NCBI RefSeq assembly: GCF_000188015.2
Contig: NZ_AEUX02000005.1
Coordinates: 62,001-126,000 of the forward strand
DNA: 64,000 nt
From: Streptococcus ictaluri 707-05
Lineage (GTDB): Bacteria > Bacillota > Bacilli > Lactobacillales > Streptococcaceae
Direction: 5' to 3'
Made by a program: the position numbers and the translations under genes. The notes beneath the pieces are model-generated. The model had not been told where the DNA came from. It saw nothing but the letters and a program-made list of their open reading frames with translations, and searched no databases. This document shows positions 34,912 to 43,157 of the stretch, one piece after another (position 1 is the first letter of the stretch; every line of letters begins with the position of its first letter).

Positions 34912-35925
34912 ATGCCTTCAACTTATTACCGCAATTCCCAATCCCCAATTGCTTACGCCTTATCCAAGACCAAGACATGCCTACGATCTGTCAATTGGAA
35001 CCAGCTGGATGACGACAAAGATTTGGAAGTTTGGAACCGTCTCACGCAAAACTTTTGGCTCCCTGAAAAGATGCCTGTCTCCAACGATTTACCTTCCTGG
35101 CGCTCACTTGGAAAAGATTGGCAAGACTTAATTACAAGAACTTATACTGGTTTGACGCTTCTAGATATGGTGCAAGCAACAGTGGGAGATGTGGCGCAGA
35201 TTCCCCATGCTTTGACGGACCATGAGCAGGTTATTTACACCAACTTTGCCTTTATGGTGGGCATCCATGCAAGGTCTTACGGTACTATTTTTTCTACCCT
35301 TTGTAGTAGTCAGCAGATTGAAGAAGCTCATGAGTGGGTGGTGGCAACCGAAAGCCTGCAGGCACGTGCGCGTGTCTTGATTCCTTTTTACACAGGAGAT
35401 GATCCCTTAAAATCCAAAGTGGCAGCAGCTATGATGCCAGGATTTCTCTTGTATGGAGGCTTTTACCTTCCTTTTTACCTATCAGCTAGAGGCATTATGC
35501 CAAATACCTCTGATATTATCCGATTGATTTTGCGAGATAAGGTCATCCACAATTATTATAGTGGCTATAAATATCAGCAAAAAGTGACTACTTTACCTCC
35601 TGAAAAACAAGAGGAGATGAAAACCTTTGTCTTTGATCTCTTAGACCAGCTGATTGACCTTGAGAAGGCTTATTTACGAGAACTCTATCAGGGCTTTGAT
35701 TTGGCAGAGGATGCCATTCGCTTTAGCTTGTACAATGCTGGGAAATTCCTACAAAATCTAGGCTATGATTCCCCATTCTCGGAAGAAGAAACTAAAATAG
35801 CGCCTGAAGTCTTTACCCAGTTATCCGCAAGAGCTGATGAAAACCACGATTTCTTCTCAGGAAATGGTTCTTCCTACGTCATGGGAGTGACTGAGGAAAC
35901 AGCAGATGAGGATTGGGAGTTTTAA
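34912..35925 (+). CDS. nrdF: Ribonucleotide reductase R2 subunit with VPK ligand replacement (class Ie type)
   Basis: Radical-generating subunit of ribonucleotide reductase, 337 residues, clearly aligned to NrdF (NWNQLDDDKDLEVWNRLTQNFWLPEK, C-terminal ADENHDFFSGNGSSYVMG and DEDWEF). Of six usual metal ligands, Asp85, His119 and His213 remain. The three glutamates are replaced: Val116 (FMVGIH for FMESVH), Pro176 (MMPGFLLYGGFYLP for LLESFLFYSGFYLP) and Lys210 (RDKVIHNYY for RDEAVHGYY). Tyr123 is kept. This V-P-K pattern defines class Ie subunits, in which a tyrosine-derived DOPA radical works without metal and needs NrdI. S. pyogenes NrdF* is known to lack three iron ligands. AAAGGAG precedes the ATG. 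Confidence 0.95.
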   Translation: MPSTYYRNSQSPIAYALSKTKTCLRSVNWNQLDDDKDLEVWNRLTQNFWLPEKMPVSNDLPSWRSLGKDWQDLITRTYTGLTLLDMVQATVGDVAQIPHALTDHEQVIYTNFAFMVGIHARSYGTIFSTLCSSQQIEEAHEWVVATESLQARARVLIPFYTGDDPLKSKVAAAMMPGFLLYGGFYLPFYLSARGIMPNTSDIIRLILRDKVIHNYYSGYKYQQKVTTLPPEKQEEMKTFVFDLLDQLIDLEKAYLRELYQGFDLAEDAIRFSLYNAGKFLQNLGYDSPFSEEETKIAPEVFTQLSARADENHDFFSGNGSSYVMGVTEETADEDWEF

Positions 35926-35929
35926 GGGT

Positions 35930-36349
35930 ATGGCAGCATTAGCACTCGTTTATTTTTCCTCCAAATCCAATAATACCCATCGCTTTGTGGCAAAGCTTGG
36001 CAGAGAAGCTACTCGTATTCCTATGGATGGTTCTCCCATTAGGGTAGACAAGGACTATCTTTTGATTGTTCCTACCTATGCCGCAGGCGGTGATGATTAT
36101 AGAGGAGCTGTTCCGAAGCCAGTTATTCAGTTTTTAAATCAGCCTCAAAATCGATTCCACTGCAAGGGAGTCATCTCATCGGGCAACACTAATTTTGGTG
36201 ATAGCTTTGCCATAGCAGGGCCTATTATCGCTCAAAAGTTACAGGTTCCCCTTTTGCACCAGTTTGAATTATTGGGGACTAAAAAGGATGTTACTCTTGT
36301 GAAAAGCATTTTTGAGACCTTTGGGTCACCTGTAAGCACCGACCAATAA
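35930..36349 (+). CDS. nrdI: Flavodoxin-like NrdI, activase of the R2 subunit
   Basis: FMN protein that supplies the oxidant activating NrdF. From ATG 35930 it has 139 residues: LALVYFSSKSNNTHRFVAKLG near 4-24 (FMN phosphate loop), VPTYAAGGDDYRGAVPKPVIQFLN near 46-70 and GVISSGNTNFGDSFAIAGPII near 79-100. It is 4 bp after nrdF, between R2 and R1 genes. In class Ie systems NrdI is required for DOPA radical formation, and in GAS nrdI* is needed for function of this operon in vivo. Confidence 0.93.
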   Translation: MAALALVYFSSKSNNTHRFVAKLGREATRIPMDGSPIRVDKDYLLIVPTYAAGGDDYRGAVPKPVIQFLNQPQNRFHCKGVISSGNTNFGDSFAIAGPIIAQKLQVPLLHQFELLGTKKDVTLVKSIFETFGSPVSTDQ

Positions 36350-36374
36350 GGTCCTAAAACAGAAAGGAATTACC

Positions 36375-38549
36375 ATGACGACAAACGCTTCTTACCTCTC
36401 TTTGAATGCCTTGACACGCTTCAAAAAAGAGGACGGAACCTACCATTTTGATAGTGATCAAAAGGCTATACAAGCCTATTTAGATAGCGACATTTACCCT
36501 AATTGCTTGACTTTTAGAAGTCAAAAAGAAAAGATAGATTACCTGATTCAAGAAGGTTATTACGATCTTAAGTTATTTGAAAAGTATGACTTATCCTTTA
36601 TCTTGGAGGCTTTTGCCTATGCGTATCAGCAGGATTTCCATTTTTTGAACCTGATGGGAGCCATGAAATTTTACCAATCTCACGCCCTTAAAAGCCTTGA
36701 TGGCAAACATTATCTGGAGCATTATGAAGACCGAGTTGTTATGAATGCTCTCTTTTTAGCCAACGGACAGGAAAAAAGGGTTCTAGGATTAATTGATAGC
36801 ATGCTCTTACGCCAGTTTCAACCAGCTACACCAACCTTCCTAAATGCGGGACGCAAACGACGAGGGGAGTATATTTCTTGTTACCTCCTTAGGGTAGAAG
36901 ACAATATGGAATCCATTTCACGCGCCATTGGCACTAGTCTTCAGTTGTCAAAGCGTGGTGGTGGTGTTGCTCTGTGCTTAACCAACCTTAGAGAAAGTGG
37001 CGCTCCCATAAAGGGCATTGAAAACCAAGCGACAGGCATTGTTCCAGTCATGAAATTGCTAGAAGACTCTTTTTCTTATGCTAATCAGTTGGGACAAAGG
37101 CAAGGTGCAGGAGCCGTTTATCTCAATGTCCACCACAAAGAAATCTTGACCTTCTTAGACACCAAACGTGAAAATGCTGACGAAAAAATCTGCATCAAGT
37201 CTCTAGCTTTAGGATTAGTTATCCCAGATATTACCTTCCAACTGGCTAAAGACAATAAAGACATGGCTCTCTTTTCCCCTTATGATATTAAGCGCGTCTA
37301 TGGCAAAGATATGTCCGATATTTCTATCACAGCTGAGTATGATAACCTCGTGGCTAATCCGGAGATTTCTAAGACTTATATTAGCGCTAGAAAACTCTTT
37401 CAATTAATCGCAGAACTGCACTTTGAATCGGGCTATCCTTACATGCTTTTTGATGATACGGTCAATGCCCGCAACCCTCACCCTAAAAAAGGGCGTATTG
37501 TCATGTCAAACCTCTGTTCAGAGATTGCTCAGGTTAGCACAGCAAGTACCTTTGCTGATGATTTGTCCTTTGAGAGCATGGGAGAGGACATTTGCTGTAA
37601 CCTAGGTTCACTTAATATCGCTGAGGTCATGAAAGCGGCAAGTGACATAGAGACCATCATCGCAAGGAGCGTCAGAGCCTTAGATCAAGTGTCGCACTTG
37701 TCTGATTTATCTTGTACCCCATCGATTGAAAAGGGCAATGCCAACAATCATGCCATCGGACTTGGTGCCATGAACCTTCATGGCTTCTTAGCCACCAATC
37801 ACATTTATTACGATTCCAAAGAAGCCCTGGACTTCACTGATATCTTCTTTCACACCGTCGCTTACTATGCCTTTAAAGCCTCTCATCAACTGGCTAAAGA
37901 GCTGGGCGCTTTTGTCGGTTTTGAAGAGTCTCGCTATGCTGATGCTTCTTATTTTGAGAACTACCTTAAAGAAGAAGCTAAGCCAAAAACGTTAAGAGTC
38001 GCAGCTCTGCTTAAGGATTATGGCTTTAGAATACCTAGTTTGGTTGATTGGCAAGCCTTGGTTTCAGAGATACAAAAAGACGGCATTGCCAATGCCCATT
38101 TACTAGCTATTGCCCCAACAGGCTCTATTAGTTACCTATCTTCTTGTACCCCTAGTCTTCAGCCTGTGGTGGCGCCATTAGAAGTACGAAAAGAAGGCAC
38201 CTTAGGAAGAATCTACGTTCCTGCTTATGAGATTTCATCCCAAAATTATCCTTATTATGAAAGAGGAGCCTATGAGATAGGGCCAGAACCTATTATTGCC
38301 ATTGCGGCCGCAGCCCAAAAGCATGTGGATCAGGCTATCTCCTTGACCCTCTTTATGACTGACAAGGCCACCACTCGTGACCTCAACAAGGCCTATATTC
38401 AAGCCTTTAAGTTAAAATGTGCCTCGATTTATTATGTCCGTGTGCGTCAGGAGATTCTAGAAGGCAGTGAGCACTACGAAGAAGATACGCTTTTGGCTCA
38501 TACAAGCGGTGACACCTCAGCAGAGCTCTGTCTGAATAGGTTACACTAA
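36375..38549 (+). CDS. nrdE: Ribonucleotide reductase R1 subunit, class Ib-like, with an unusual C-terminus
   Basis: Catalytic subunit that reduces NDPs. The 724 residues carry the active-site cysteines Cys169 (EYISCYLLRVEDNM), Cys381 (MSNLCSEI, thiyl radical site) and Cys408 (DICCNLGSLN), the radical-path Tyr pair in SIYYVRVRQ and APTGSISYLSSCTPSLQP. The end is odd: after HTSGDTSAE it reads LCLNRLH, with one cysteine (Cys719) where NrdE proteins usually have a C-x-x-C pair used for re-reduction by the glutaredoxin-like NrdH. The stop is immediately before an IS3-family element, and no nrdH is nearby. The tail may have been altered by the insertion or may be native. Confidence 0.93.
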   Translation: MTTNASYLSLNALTRFKKEDGTYHFDSDQKAIQAYLDSDIYPNCLTFRSQKEKIDYLIQEGYYDLKLFEKYDLSFILEAFAYAYQQDFHFLNLMGAMKFYQSHALKSLDGKHYLEHYEDRVVMNALFLANGQEKRVLGLIDSMLLRQFQPATPTFLNAGRKRRGEYISCYLLRVEDNMESISRAIGTSLQLSKRGGGVALCLTNLRESGAPIKGIENQATGIVPVMKLLEDSFSYANQLGQRQGAGAVYLNVHHKEILTFLDTKRENADEKICIKSLALGLVIPDITFQLAKDNKDMALFSPYDIKRVYGKDMSDISITAEYDNLVANPEISKTYISARKLFQLIAELHFESGYPYMLFDDTVNARNPHPKKGRIVMSNLCSEIAQVSTASTFADDLSFESMGEDICCNLGSLNIAEVMKAASDIETIIARSVRALDQVSHLSDLSCTPSIEKGNANNHAIGLGAMNLHGFLATNHIYYDSKEALDFTDIFFHTVAYYAFKASHQLAKELGAFVGFEESRYADASYFENYLKEEAKPKTLRVAALLKDYGFRIPSLVDWQALVSEIQKDGIANAHLLAIAPTGSISYLSSCTPSLQPVVAPLEVRKEGTLGRIYVPAYEISSQNYPYYERGAYEIGPEPIIAIAAAAQKHVDQAISLTLFMTDKATTRDLNKAYIQAFKLKCASIYYVRVRQEILEGSEHYEEDTLLAHTSGDTSAELCLNRLH

Positions 38550-38600
38550 ACTAGACAGAATTTATAAAGTGTTCTACACTAAAGAAAATAGGAGAATATT

Positions 38601-38891
38601 ATGTCTAGAAAAATACGTCGCCACTTCACCGATGACTTTAAGCAACAAATCGTTGACCTTCACAATGCAGGGATGAAACGAAGTGAGCTTATCAAAGAAT
38701 ATGAGTTAACCCCATCAACCTTCGATAAGTGGGTACGTCAGGCTAAAACAACTGGTTCCTTTAAAACTATTGATAATCTTACAGATGAGCAGCGTGAACT
38801 GATTGAACTCCGAAAGCGTAATAAAGAACTCGAAATGCAGTTAGATATCCTAAAGCAAGCGGCGGTGATTATGGCACGAAAAGAGAAGTAA
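38601..38891 (+). CDS. IS3-family OrfA (HTH protein)
   Basis: 96 residues with a helix-turn-helix typical of IS150-type OrfA (DFKQQIVDLHNAGMKRSELIKEYELTPSTFDKWVRQ) followed by a leucine-zipper coiled coil (LIELRKRNKELEMQLDILKQAAVIMARKEK). It ends at TAA 38889 while OrfB is open in the -1 frame, so a fusion OrfAB by frameshifting at CGA AAA G is expected. Made alone, OrfA usually acts as a transposition inhibitor. Confidence 0.93.
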   Translation: MSRKIRRHFTDDFKQQIVDLHNAGMKRSELIKEYELTPSTFDKWVRQAKTTGSFKTIDNLTDEQRELIELRKRNKELEMQLDILKQAAVIMARKEK

Positions 38892-38892
38892 T

Positions 38893-39706
38893 CACTGCTA
38901 ATAAAGACAAATATAGCATTTCAGCCATGTGTCGTTGGTTGAACATTCCTCGTTCTAGCTATTACTACAAGGCTGTTAAACCAGTCTCTGAAGCGGAACT
39001 TGAAGAAAATATCAAAGCTATTTTTCTCGAAAGTAAGGCCAGATACGGGGCTAGGAAAATCAAGAAATGTTTGGAAAATGAAGGCATCCAGCTGTCTCGT
39101 CGTCGGATTCGTCGCATCATGCACAAACTCAACTTAGTATCCGTTTATCAGAAAGCAGCCTTCAAGCCACATTCAAAAGGGAAGAATGTGGCAGCTATTC
39201 CTAATCACTTAGCCAGACAATTTCATCAAGAAAAGCCTCTAAATGCTTTAGTAACAGACTTAACCTACGTTCGTGTCGGTAATAGCTGGGCTTATGTTTG
39301 CTTGATTATTGATCTCTTCAATCGTGAAATCATCGGTTTGTCAGTTGGTTGGCATAAGACCGCCGAATTGGTTAAACAAGCGATTCAGAGCATCCCTTAC
39401 GCTCTGACCAAGGTCAAGATCTTCCATTCTGATCGTGGGAAGGAGTTTGATAATCAGCTGATTGATGACATGTTGGAAGCTTTTGGAATCAATCGTTCTC
39501 TAAGCCAAGCAGGCTGTCCCTATGACAATGCGGTAGCTGAGAGCACCTATCGCGCTTTCAAAATTGAATTTATTCATCAAGAAACCTTTCAGTCACTGGA
39601 AGAATTAATCCTTAAAACGAAAGATTATGTGCACTGGTGGAATTACCATCGCATTCATGGCAGTCTCAACTACCAGACACCCATGACATGGAGATTAATT
39701 GCTTAA
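38893..39706 (+). CDS. IS3-family OrfB (DDE integrase domain)
   Basis: The integrase half of the transposase. The -1 frame is open from the OrfA end (VITANKDKYSISAMCRWLNIPRSSYYY); the first ATG is 38927. Catalytic triad: Asp in NALVTDLTYVRVG, Asp in KIFHSDRGKEFDN, Glu in NAVAESTYRAFKIEF, all present. It ends RIHGSLNYQTPMTWRLIA. It looks intact and is expected to be made as an OrfAB fusion. Confidence 0.92.
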
Positions 39707-39822
39707 AGAAAAAAGCACTTTATAAATGTTGTACAGAAAAGTGTTGCCTTTTCAGTCAGTCGTGTATGATATAAGAGTTGAAAGGGCATAGCTGTCACCT
39801 TAACTTTTTAAAGCTAAATCCC

Positions 39823-39852
39823 AGTCCTAGGAAACATTTCCTAGGACTTTTA
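39823..39852 (+). terminator. Terminator, probably of the nrd operon
   Basis: AGTCCTAGGAAA (39823-39834) pairs perfectly with TTTCCTAGGACT (39837-39848), then TTTT. It lies downstream of the IS3 element, so it likely ended the nrd transcript before insertion. Confidence 0.85.
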
Positions 39853-39877
39853 AGAGGGATTAAAAATAAATAGAAAG

Positions 39878-39928
39878 AATAATCAGAAAATTTTGAAAAT
39901 CTATAGATTTTCAAAATTTTGCTATAAT
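39878..39928 (+). promoter_or_regulatory. brnQ promoter with CodY-like box and 34-bp perfect palindrome
   Basis: AATAATCAGAAAATT at 39878-39892 matches the CodY box AATTTTCWGAAAATT with two mismatches. It runs into a perfect 34-bp palindrome (39887-39920) centred on CTATAG and built of AAAATTTT and GAAAAT blocks. An extended -10, TGC followed by TATAAT at 39923-39928, abuts it. CodY control of a branched-chain amino acid transporter is expected from known biology. The remaining gap to 40055 holds a leader with the hairpin GTGCAA-tcatttac-TTGCAC (about 40023-40042) and a weak SD. Confidence 0.75.
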
Positions 39929-40054
39929 AAAAAACAACTAATCCAAGAAAGGGTTAAAAACGTGTTTCAAACAGGTTATTAGCTCTTGTTATGAGTTGGT
40001 TTGGAAAACGATATAAAGAAAGGGTGCAATCATTTACTTGCACAGTGGTAACTT

Positions 40055-41398
40055 ATGCTTAAGAAGGGATTTTTAACGGGTCTGCTTTTATTTGGAATCT
40101 TTTTTGGAGCAGGTAATCTGATTTTTCCACCAGCATTAGGGGTTGCCTCAGGCAACAAATTTTGGTCTGCTATTTTAGGATTTTGTTTGTCAGGAGTAGG
40201 ACTAGCTGTGGTAACTCTCCTACTTGGTACACTGACTAATGGTGGTTACAAAGAAGAAATGACTCAGAAATTTAGTTCTTGGTTTGCCTTGACTTTTTTA
40301 GTGGTCTTATACTTAACTATCGGACCTTTATTTGCTATTCCAAGGACAGCCTCTGTTTCTTTTGAGGTTGGATTGAGTCCTATGATTGGCCATAGTTGGT
40401 TAGCGCTTTTTATCTTTTCAGCTTTCTTTTTTGCGGCAGCCTACTTTTTAGCCGTTAGACCAAGTGGTATCTTAGATAGCGTCGGCAAGATATTAACACC
40501 GACATTTGCATTACTGATTCTCTTATTAGTAGTCATTGGTGCTGTCGTTTATGGAAGTCATGATAGTAGTCAAATTAGTGCAGAATATGCAGGAAAAGCT
40601 TTTGGAAGTGGCGTTTTAGCAGGTTATAACACCCTAGATGCCCTAGCAGCAGTAGCTTTTTGCTTGGTGGCTACAGAGACTTTGAAACAATTTGGCTTTA
40701 AGAGTAAGAAAGAATACTTATCAACCATATGGGTAGTTGGTTTGGTGACTAGTTTAGCCTTTAGCATTCTTTATATCGGCTTAGGTTATTTAGGAAATAA
40801 GTTTCCAGTGCCAGCTGATGTCTTAGCAGATCCATTCATCAATAAGGGAGCTTATGTCTTGTCTCAGGCTTCTTATCAGCTTTTTGGACCGTTAGGGAGC
40901 CTCTTTTTAAGTGTCATGGTTACTTTGACTTGTTTTACCACCACGGTTGGCTTGATTGTGTCGGTATCTGAATTCTTTGATAAGCATTTTTCTTTTGCTA
41001 ATTATAAGGTATTTGCGGCTGTTTTTAGCTTTGTTGGTTTTGTCATTGCTAACTTGGGGTTAAACACGGTTATCACCTTCTCTGTTCCGGTATTAACCCT
41101 CTTATATCCTATAGTGATTGTTGTGGTCTTGATTATTTTATTAAATAAGTTTGTGCCCTTATCTAAAAAAGGGATGTCCTTAACTATTGCTTTGGTAACA
41201 CTCGTATCTTTCTTAGAAGTCTTGGCTTCACAGATGAAAGTAGACGCTTTAAATGGTATGGTGGCTGCTTTACCTTTCCATGATATTTCTATGGGCTGGC
41301 TACTACCAACTGCTATTGGTCTTTTGGTTGCTTTACTTTTACCAGATAAGCAAAAAGGACAAGCTTTTAGCCTTGCTCAATTTGAAGAAGATGTCTAA
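40055..41398 (+). CDS. brnQ: Branched-chain amino acid transporter BrnQ
   Basis: Sodium-coupled leucine/isoleucine/valine importer, 447 residues and about 12 membrane helices. It starts LTGLLLFGIFFGAGNLIFPPALGVASGNKFW, the LIVCS family signature, and keeps TIGPLFAIPRTASVSFEVG near 86-105. The hairpin-rich leader ends with little SD (GTGGTAACTT), so translation may be limited or structured. Single-gene unit with its own terminator. Confidence 0.93.
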   Translation: MLKKGFLTGLLLFGIFFGAGNLIFPPALGVASGNKFWSAILGFCLSGVGLAVVTLLLGTLTNGGYKEEMTQKFSSWFALTFLVVLYLTIGPLFAIPRTASVSFEVGLSPMIGHSWLALFIFSAFFFAAAYFLAVRPSGILDSVGKILTPTFALLILLLVVIGAVVYGSHDSSQISAEYAGKAFGSGVLAGYNTLDALAAVAFCLVATETLKQFGFKSKKEYLSTIWVVGLVTSLAFSILYIGLGYLGNKFPVPADVLADPFINKGAYVLSQASYQLFGPLGSLFLSVMVTLTCFTTTVGLIVSVSEFFDKHFSFANYKVFAAVFSFVGFVIANLGLNTVITFSVPVLTLLYPIVIVVVLIILLNKFVPLSKKGMSLTIALVTLVSFLEVLASQMKVDALNGMVAALPFHDISMGWLLPTAIGLLVALLLPDKQKGQAFSLAQFEEDV

Positions 41399-41412
41399 AG
41401 AGAAATCCATTT

Positions 41413-41438
41413 AAAAGAGCTTTAAAGCTCTTTTTTGA
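41413..41438 (+). terminator. Terminator after brnQ
   Basis: AAAAGAGCTTTAAAGCTCTTTT at 41413-41434, extended by T's. Confidence 0.9.
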
Positions 41439-41497
41439 TATACTAAGCAGGATGATAGCAAGAGGATAACTACAAAAGAAAGGAAATCTAAGCAGAC

Positions 41498-42112
41498 ATG
41501 ACAAAAATAGTCTATAGATTACTAGGCTTCTTATTAGTGACTGTCGTTTTGCTTATAGGAGGTCTTCGCTTTTTTTATCAATCAAGACCAAATAGGCCAA
41601 GTAGACATGTAACAACCACTAAACATCAAAAAAACACACCTACTAGTGCATCCAAGGAGAAAGATTCTCAGGAAGAAAACGTCATCCAGGAAGAAGATAA
41701 GCCAAAGGTTTATCCTGATTTGTCCCAGTATGAGCAGCTAGCTATTGAGGTTTCCACGCAAAAACAAGAGATGAGCATCAGCTCAAACCATCAGCTTATT
41801 TTTAAAACCAAGGTGTCAACAGGTGCTATCCAAAGTCCTACCCCTAAGGGGAACTTTGATATCCAAGCGGAGCGTGGAGAGTTTTTCTTCAATGCCTCCT
41901 CAGGTGAAGGAGCTCTTTACTGGGTCTCTTTCAAAGATCATGGTATCTACCTTTTTCATAGTATTCCCACAGATCAAGAGGGCAATGAGCTTCCAGATGA
42001 GGCAGCTAAACTAGGTAGCCCTGCTTCTCATGGCTGTATCCGAATGACTAGAGAAGATGCCAAGTGGTTTTATGAGTCAATCCCGAAAGGCACTAGTGTG
42101 ACTATCCAGTAG
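41498..42112 (+). CDS. L,D-transpeptidase (YkuD) family, membrane-anchored
   Basis: Cell-wall enzyme that would link or trim peptidoglycan stem peptides outside the cell. The 204 residues have an uncleaved N-terminal anchor (LLGFLLVTVVLLIGGLRFFY near 8-27), a Ser/Thr/Lys-rich linker near 32-72 and the catalytic domain (LAIEVSTQKQEMSISSNHQ..., TPKGNFDI) ending with the signature HSIPT...LGSPASHGCIRMTREDAKWFYESIP. The nucleophile is the Cys in SHGCIRM. AAAGGAAA precedes the ATG. Confidence 0.92.
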   Translation: MTKIVYRLLGFLLVTVVLLIGGLRFFYQSRPNRPSRHVTTTKHQKNTPTSASKEKDSQEENVIQEEDKPKVYPDLSQYEQLAIEVSTQKQEMSISSNHQLIFKTKVSTGAIQSPTPKGNFDIQAERGEFFFNASSGEGALYWVSFKDHGIYLFHSIPTDQEGNELPDEAAKLGSPASHGCIRMTREDAKWFYESIPKGTSVTIQ

Positions 42113-42171
42113 TTAATGAGATTTTATAAAGCAAGAAGCCGTCCTAAAAGTGCTCAAACAAAGAACTTCCA

Positions 42172-42180
42172 TGGTATAAT
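42172..42180 (+). promoter_or_regulatory. Probable promoter of the DUF2829-SDR-ASCH operon
   Basis: TGG followed by TATAAT at 42175-42180, 33 bp before the DUF2829 start. Confidence 0.6.
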
Positions 42181-42213
42181 AAGAGAAGAATTTTAAGGAA
42201 GAAAGGGTAAGAA

Positions 42214-42450
42214 ATGACATTTGAAGAGATTTTACCAGGTTTAAAAGCGAAGAAAAAATATGTCCGTACCGGTTGGGGTGGGGCTGAGAATTATGTGCAG
42301 TTATTTGATTCCATTGAGCAAAACGGGCAGGCGCTTGAAGTGACACCTTATTTCTTGATTAATGTTTCTGGTGAGGGGGAAGGCTTTTCCATGTGGGCCC
42401 CAACTCCTTGTGATGTTCTAGCTGAGGATTGGGTTGAAGTCCATGACTAG
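42214..42450 (+). CDS. DUF2829 domain protein (Tad2-like)
   Basis: 78 residues matching the DUF2829 pattern: FEEILPGLKAKKKYVRTGWGG at the start, PYFLINVSG in the middle and MWAPTPCDVLAEDWVEV at the end. Most DUF2829 proteins are phage-encoded. Phage Tad2 is a DUF2829 protein that binds and removes the gcADPR signal of Thoeris defence. Whether this chromosomal copy binds a nucleotide is unknown. It overlaps the following SDR gene by 8 bp and shares an operon with an ASCH protein. Confidence 0.88.
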   Translation: MTFEEILPGLKAKKKYVRTGWGGAENYVQLFDSIEQNGQALEVTPYFLINVSGEGEGFSMWAPTPCDVLAEDWVEVHD

Positions 42451-43141
42451 GCGGGTGCTGATTACTGGTGTTTCATCTGGCATTGGCCTTGCCCAAGCTA
42501 AGCTCTTTTTGGCTAATGTCTATGAGGTTTACGGGGTTGATCGGTCTGAATGTCCTCCTTTATCAGGAGCTTTTCATTTTTTACAGCTAGATATCACGCA
42601 AGACTTGACAACCTTATTTGACTTTGCACCAGATGTGCAGGTTCTCTGTCACACAGCGGGGGTATTGGATGACTTTAAGTCTCTCCTCGAGATTAGTGAT
42701 CAGGCTATCCAAGACCTCTTTCAAGTCAATTTTTTTGCTAATCTTCGAATTACGCGCTATTACTTGTCTAAAATGCGAGCAAGAAAGTCTGGTATCATCA
42801 TTAATATGTGCTCTATCGCCAGCTTTTTAGCTGGAGGTGGCGGAGCTGCCTACACTAGTTCTAAGCATGCCTTAGCGGGCTTCACTCGTCAGCTAGCTTT
42901 GGATTATGCCAAGGATGGGATTCAAGTCTTTGGGATTGCTCCAGGTGCTGTGCAGACTGCCATGACAAAAGCTGACTTTGAACCAGGCGGTTTAGCAGAT
43001 TGGGTTGCCACAGAAACGCCTATCGGACGATGGTTGCAAGCTGATGAGATTGCTGAATTGACTCTCTTTTTAGCATCAGGAAAAGCTGCCGCCATGCAAG
43101 GGGAAATTGTCAAAATAGATGGCGGTTGGAGTTTGAAATAA
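42443..43141 (+). CDS. Short-chain dehydrogenase/reductase (FabG-like)
   Basis: NAD(P)-dependent oxidoreductase of 232 residues from ATG 42443: nucleotide loop ITGVSSGIGLA near 7-17, catalytic Ser in NMCSIASF, Tyr and Lys in AAYTSSKHALAGFTRQLA near 138-155, and GIAPGAVQTAM near 169. It resembles 3-oxoacyl-ACP reductases (fabG), but it is outside a fatty acid cluster, so the substrate is open. It overlaps DUF2829 by 8 bp. Confidence 0.9.
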   Translation: MTRRVLITGVSSGIGLAQAKLFLANVYEVYGVDRSECPPLSGAFHFLQLDITQDLTTLFDFAPDVQVLCHTAGVLDDFKSLLEISDQAIQDLFQVNFFANLRITRYYLSKMRARKSGIIINMCSIASFLAGGGGAAYTSSKHALAGFTRQLALDYAKDGIQVFGIAPGAVQTAMTKADFEPGGLADWVATETPIGRWLQADEIAELTLFLASGKAAAMQGEIVKIDGGWSLK

Positions 43142-43157
43142 GACAAAGGAGGCTAAC

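Larger units (their letters stand above)
38552..39735 (+). mobile_element. IS3-family (IS150-group) insertion sequence
   Basis: About 1.18 kb. Left end TAGACAGAATTTATAAAGTG and right end (inward) TGTACAACATTTATAAAGTG share the inner ATTTATAAAGTG. Two ORFs in -1 relation encode OrfA and OrfB. No convincing target duplication is seen: GAA occurs just right of the element and at 38536, but the latter is 15 bp outside the IR. The true left boundary is therefore uncertain by some bases. Confidence 0.85.

Noticed and set aside
38530..39740. Target duplication GAA for the IS3 element
   Set aside because: The left GAA lies 15 bp outside the inverted repeat and a 3-bp match is weak; joining the flanks this way does not restore an expected NrdE end.
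39935..40054. T-box or other amino-acid riboswitch before brnQ
   Set aside because: The leader has hairpins and a GGGTGCAA, but not the T-box consensus AGGGTGGNACCGCG, no stem I specifier loop could be drawn, and a CodY-type site explains control better.
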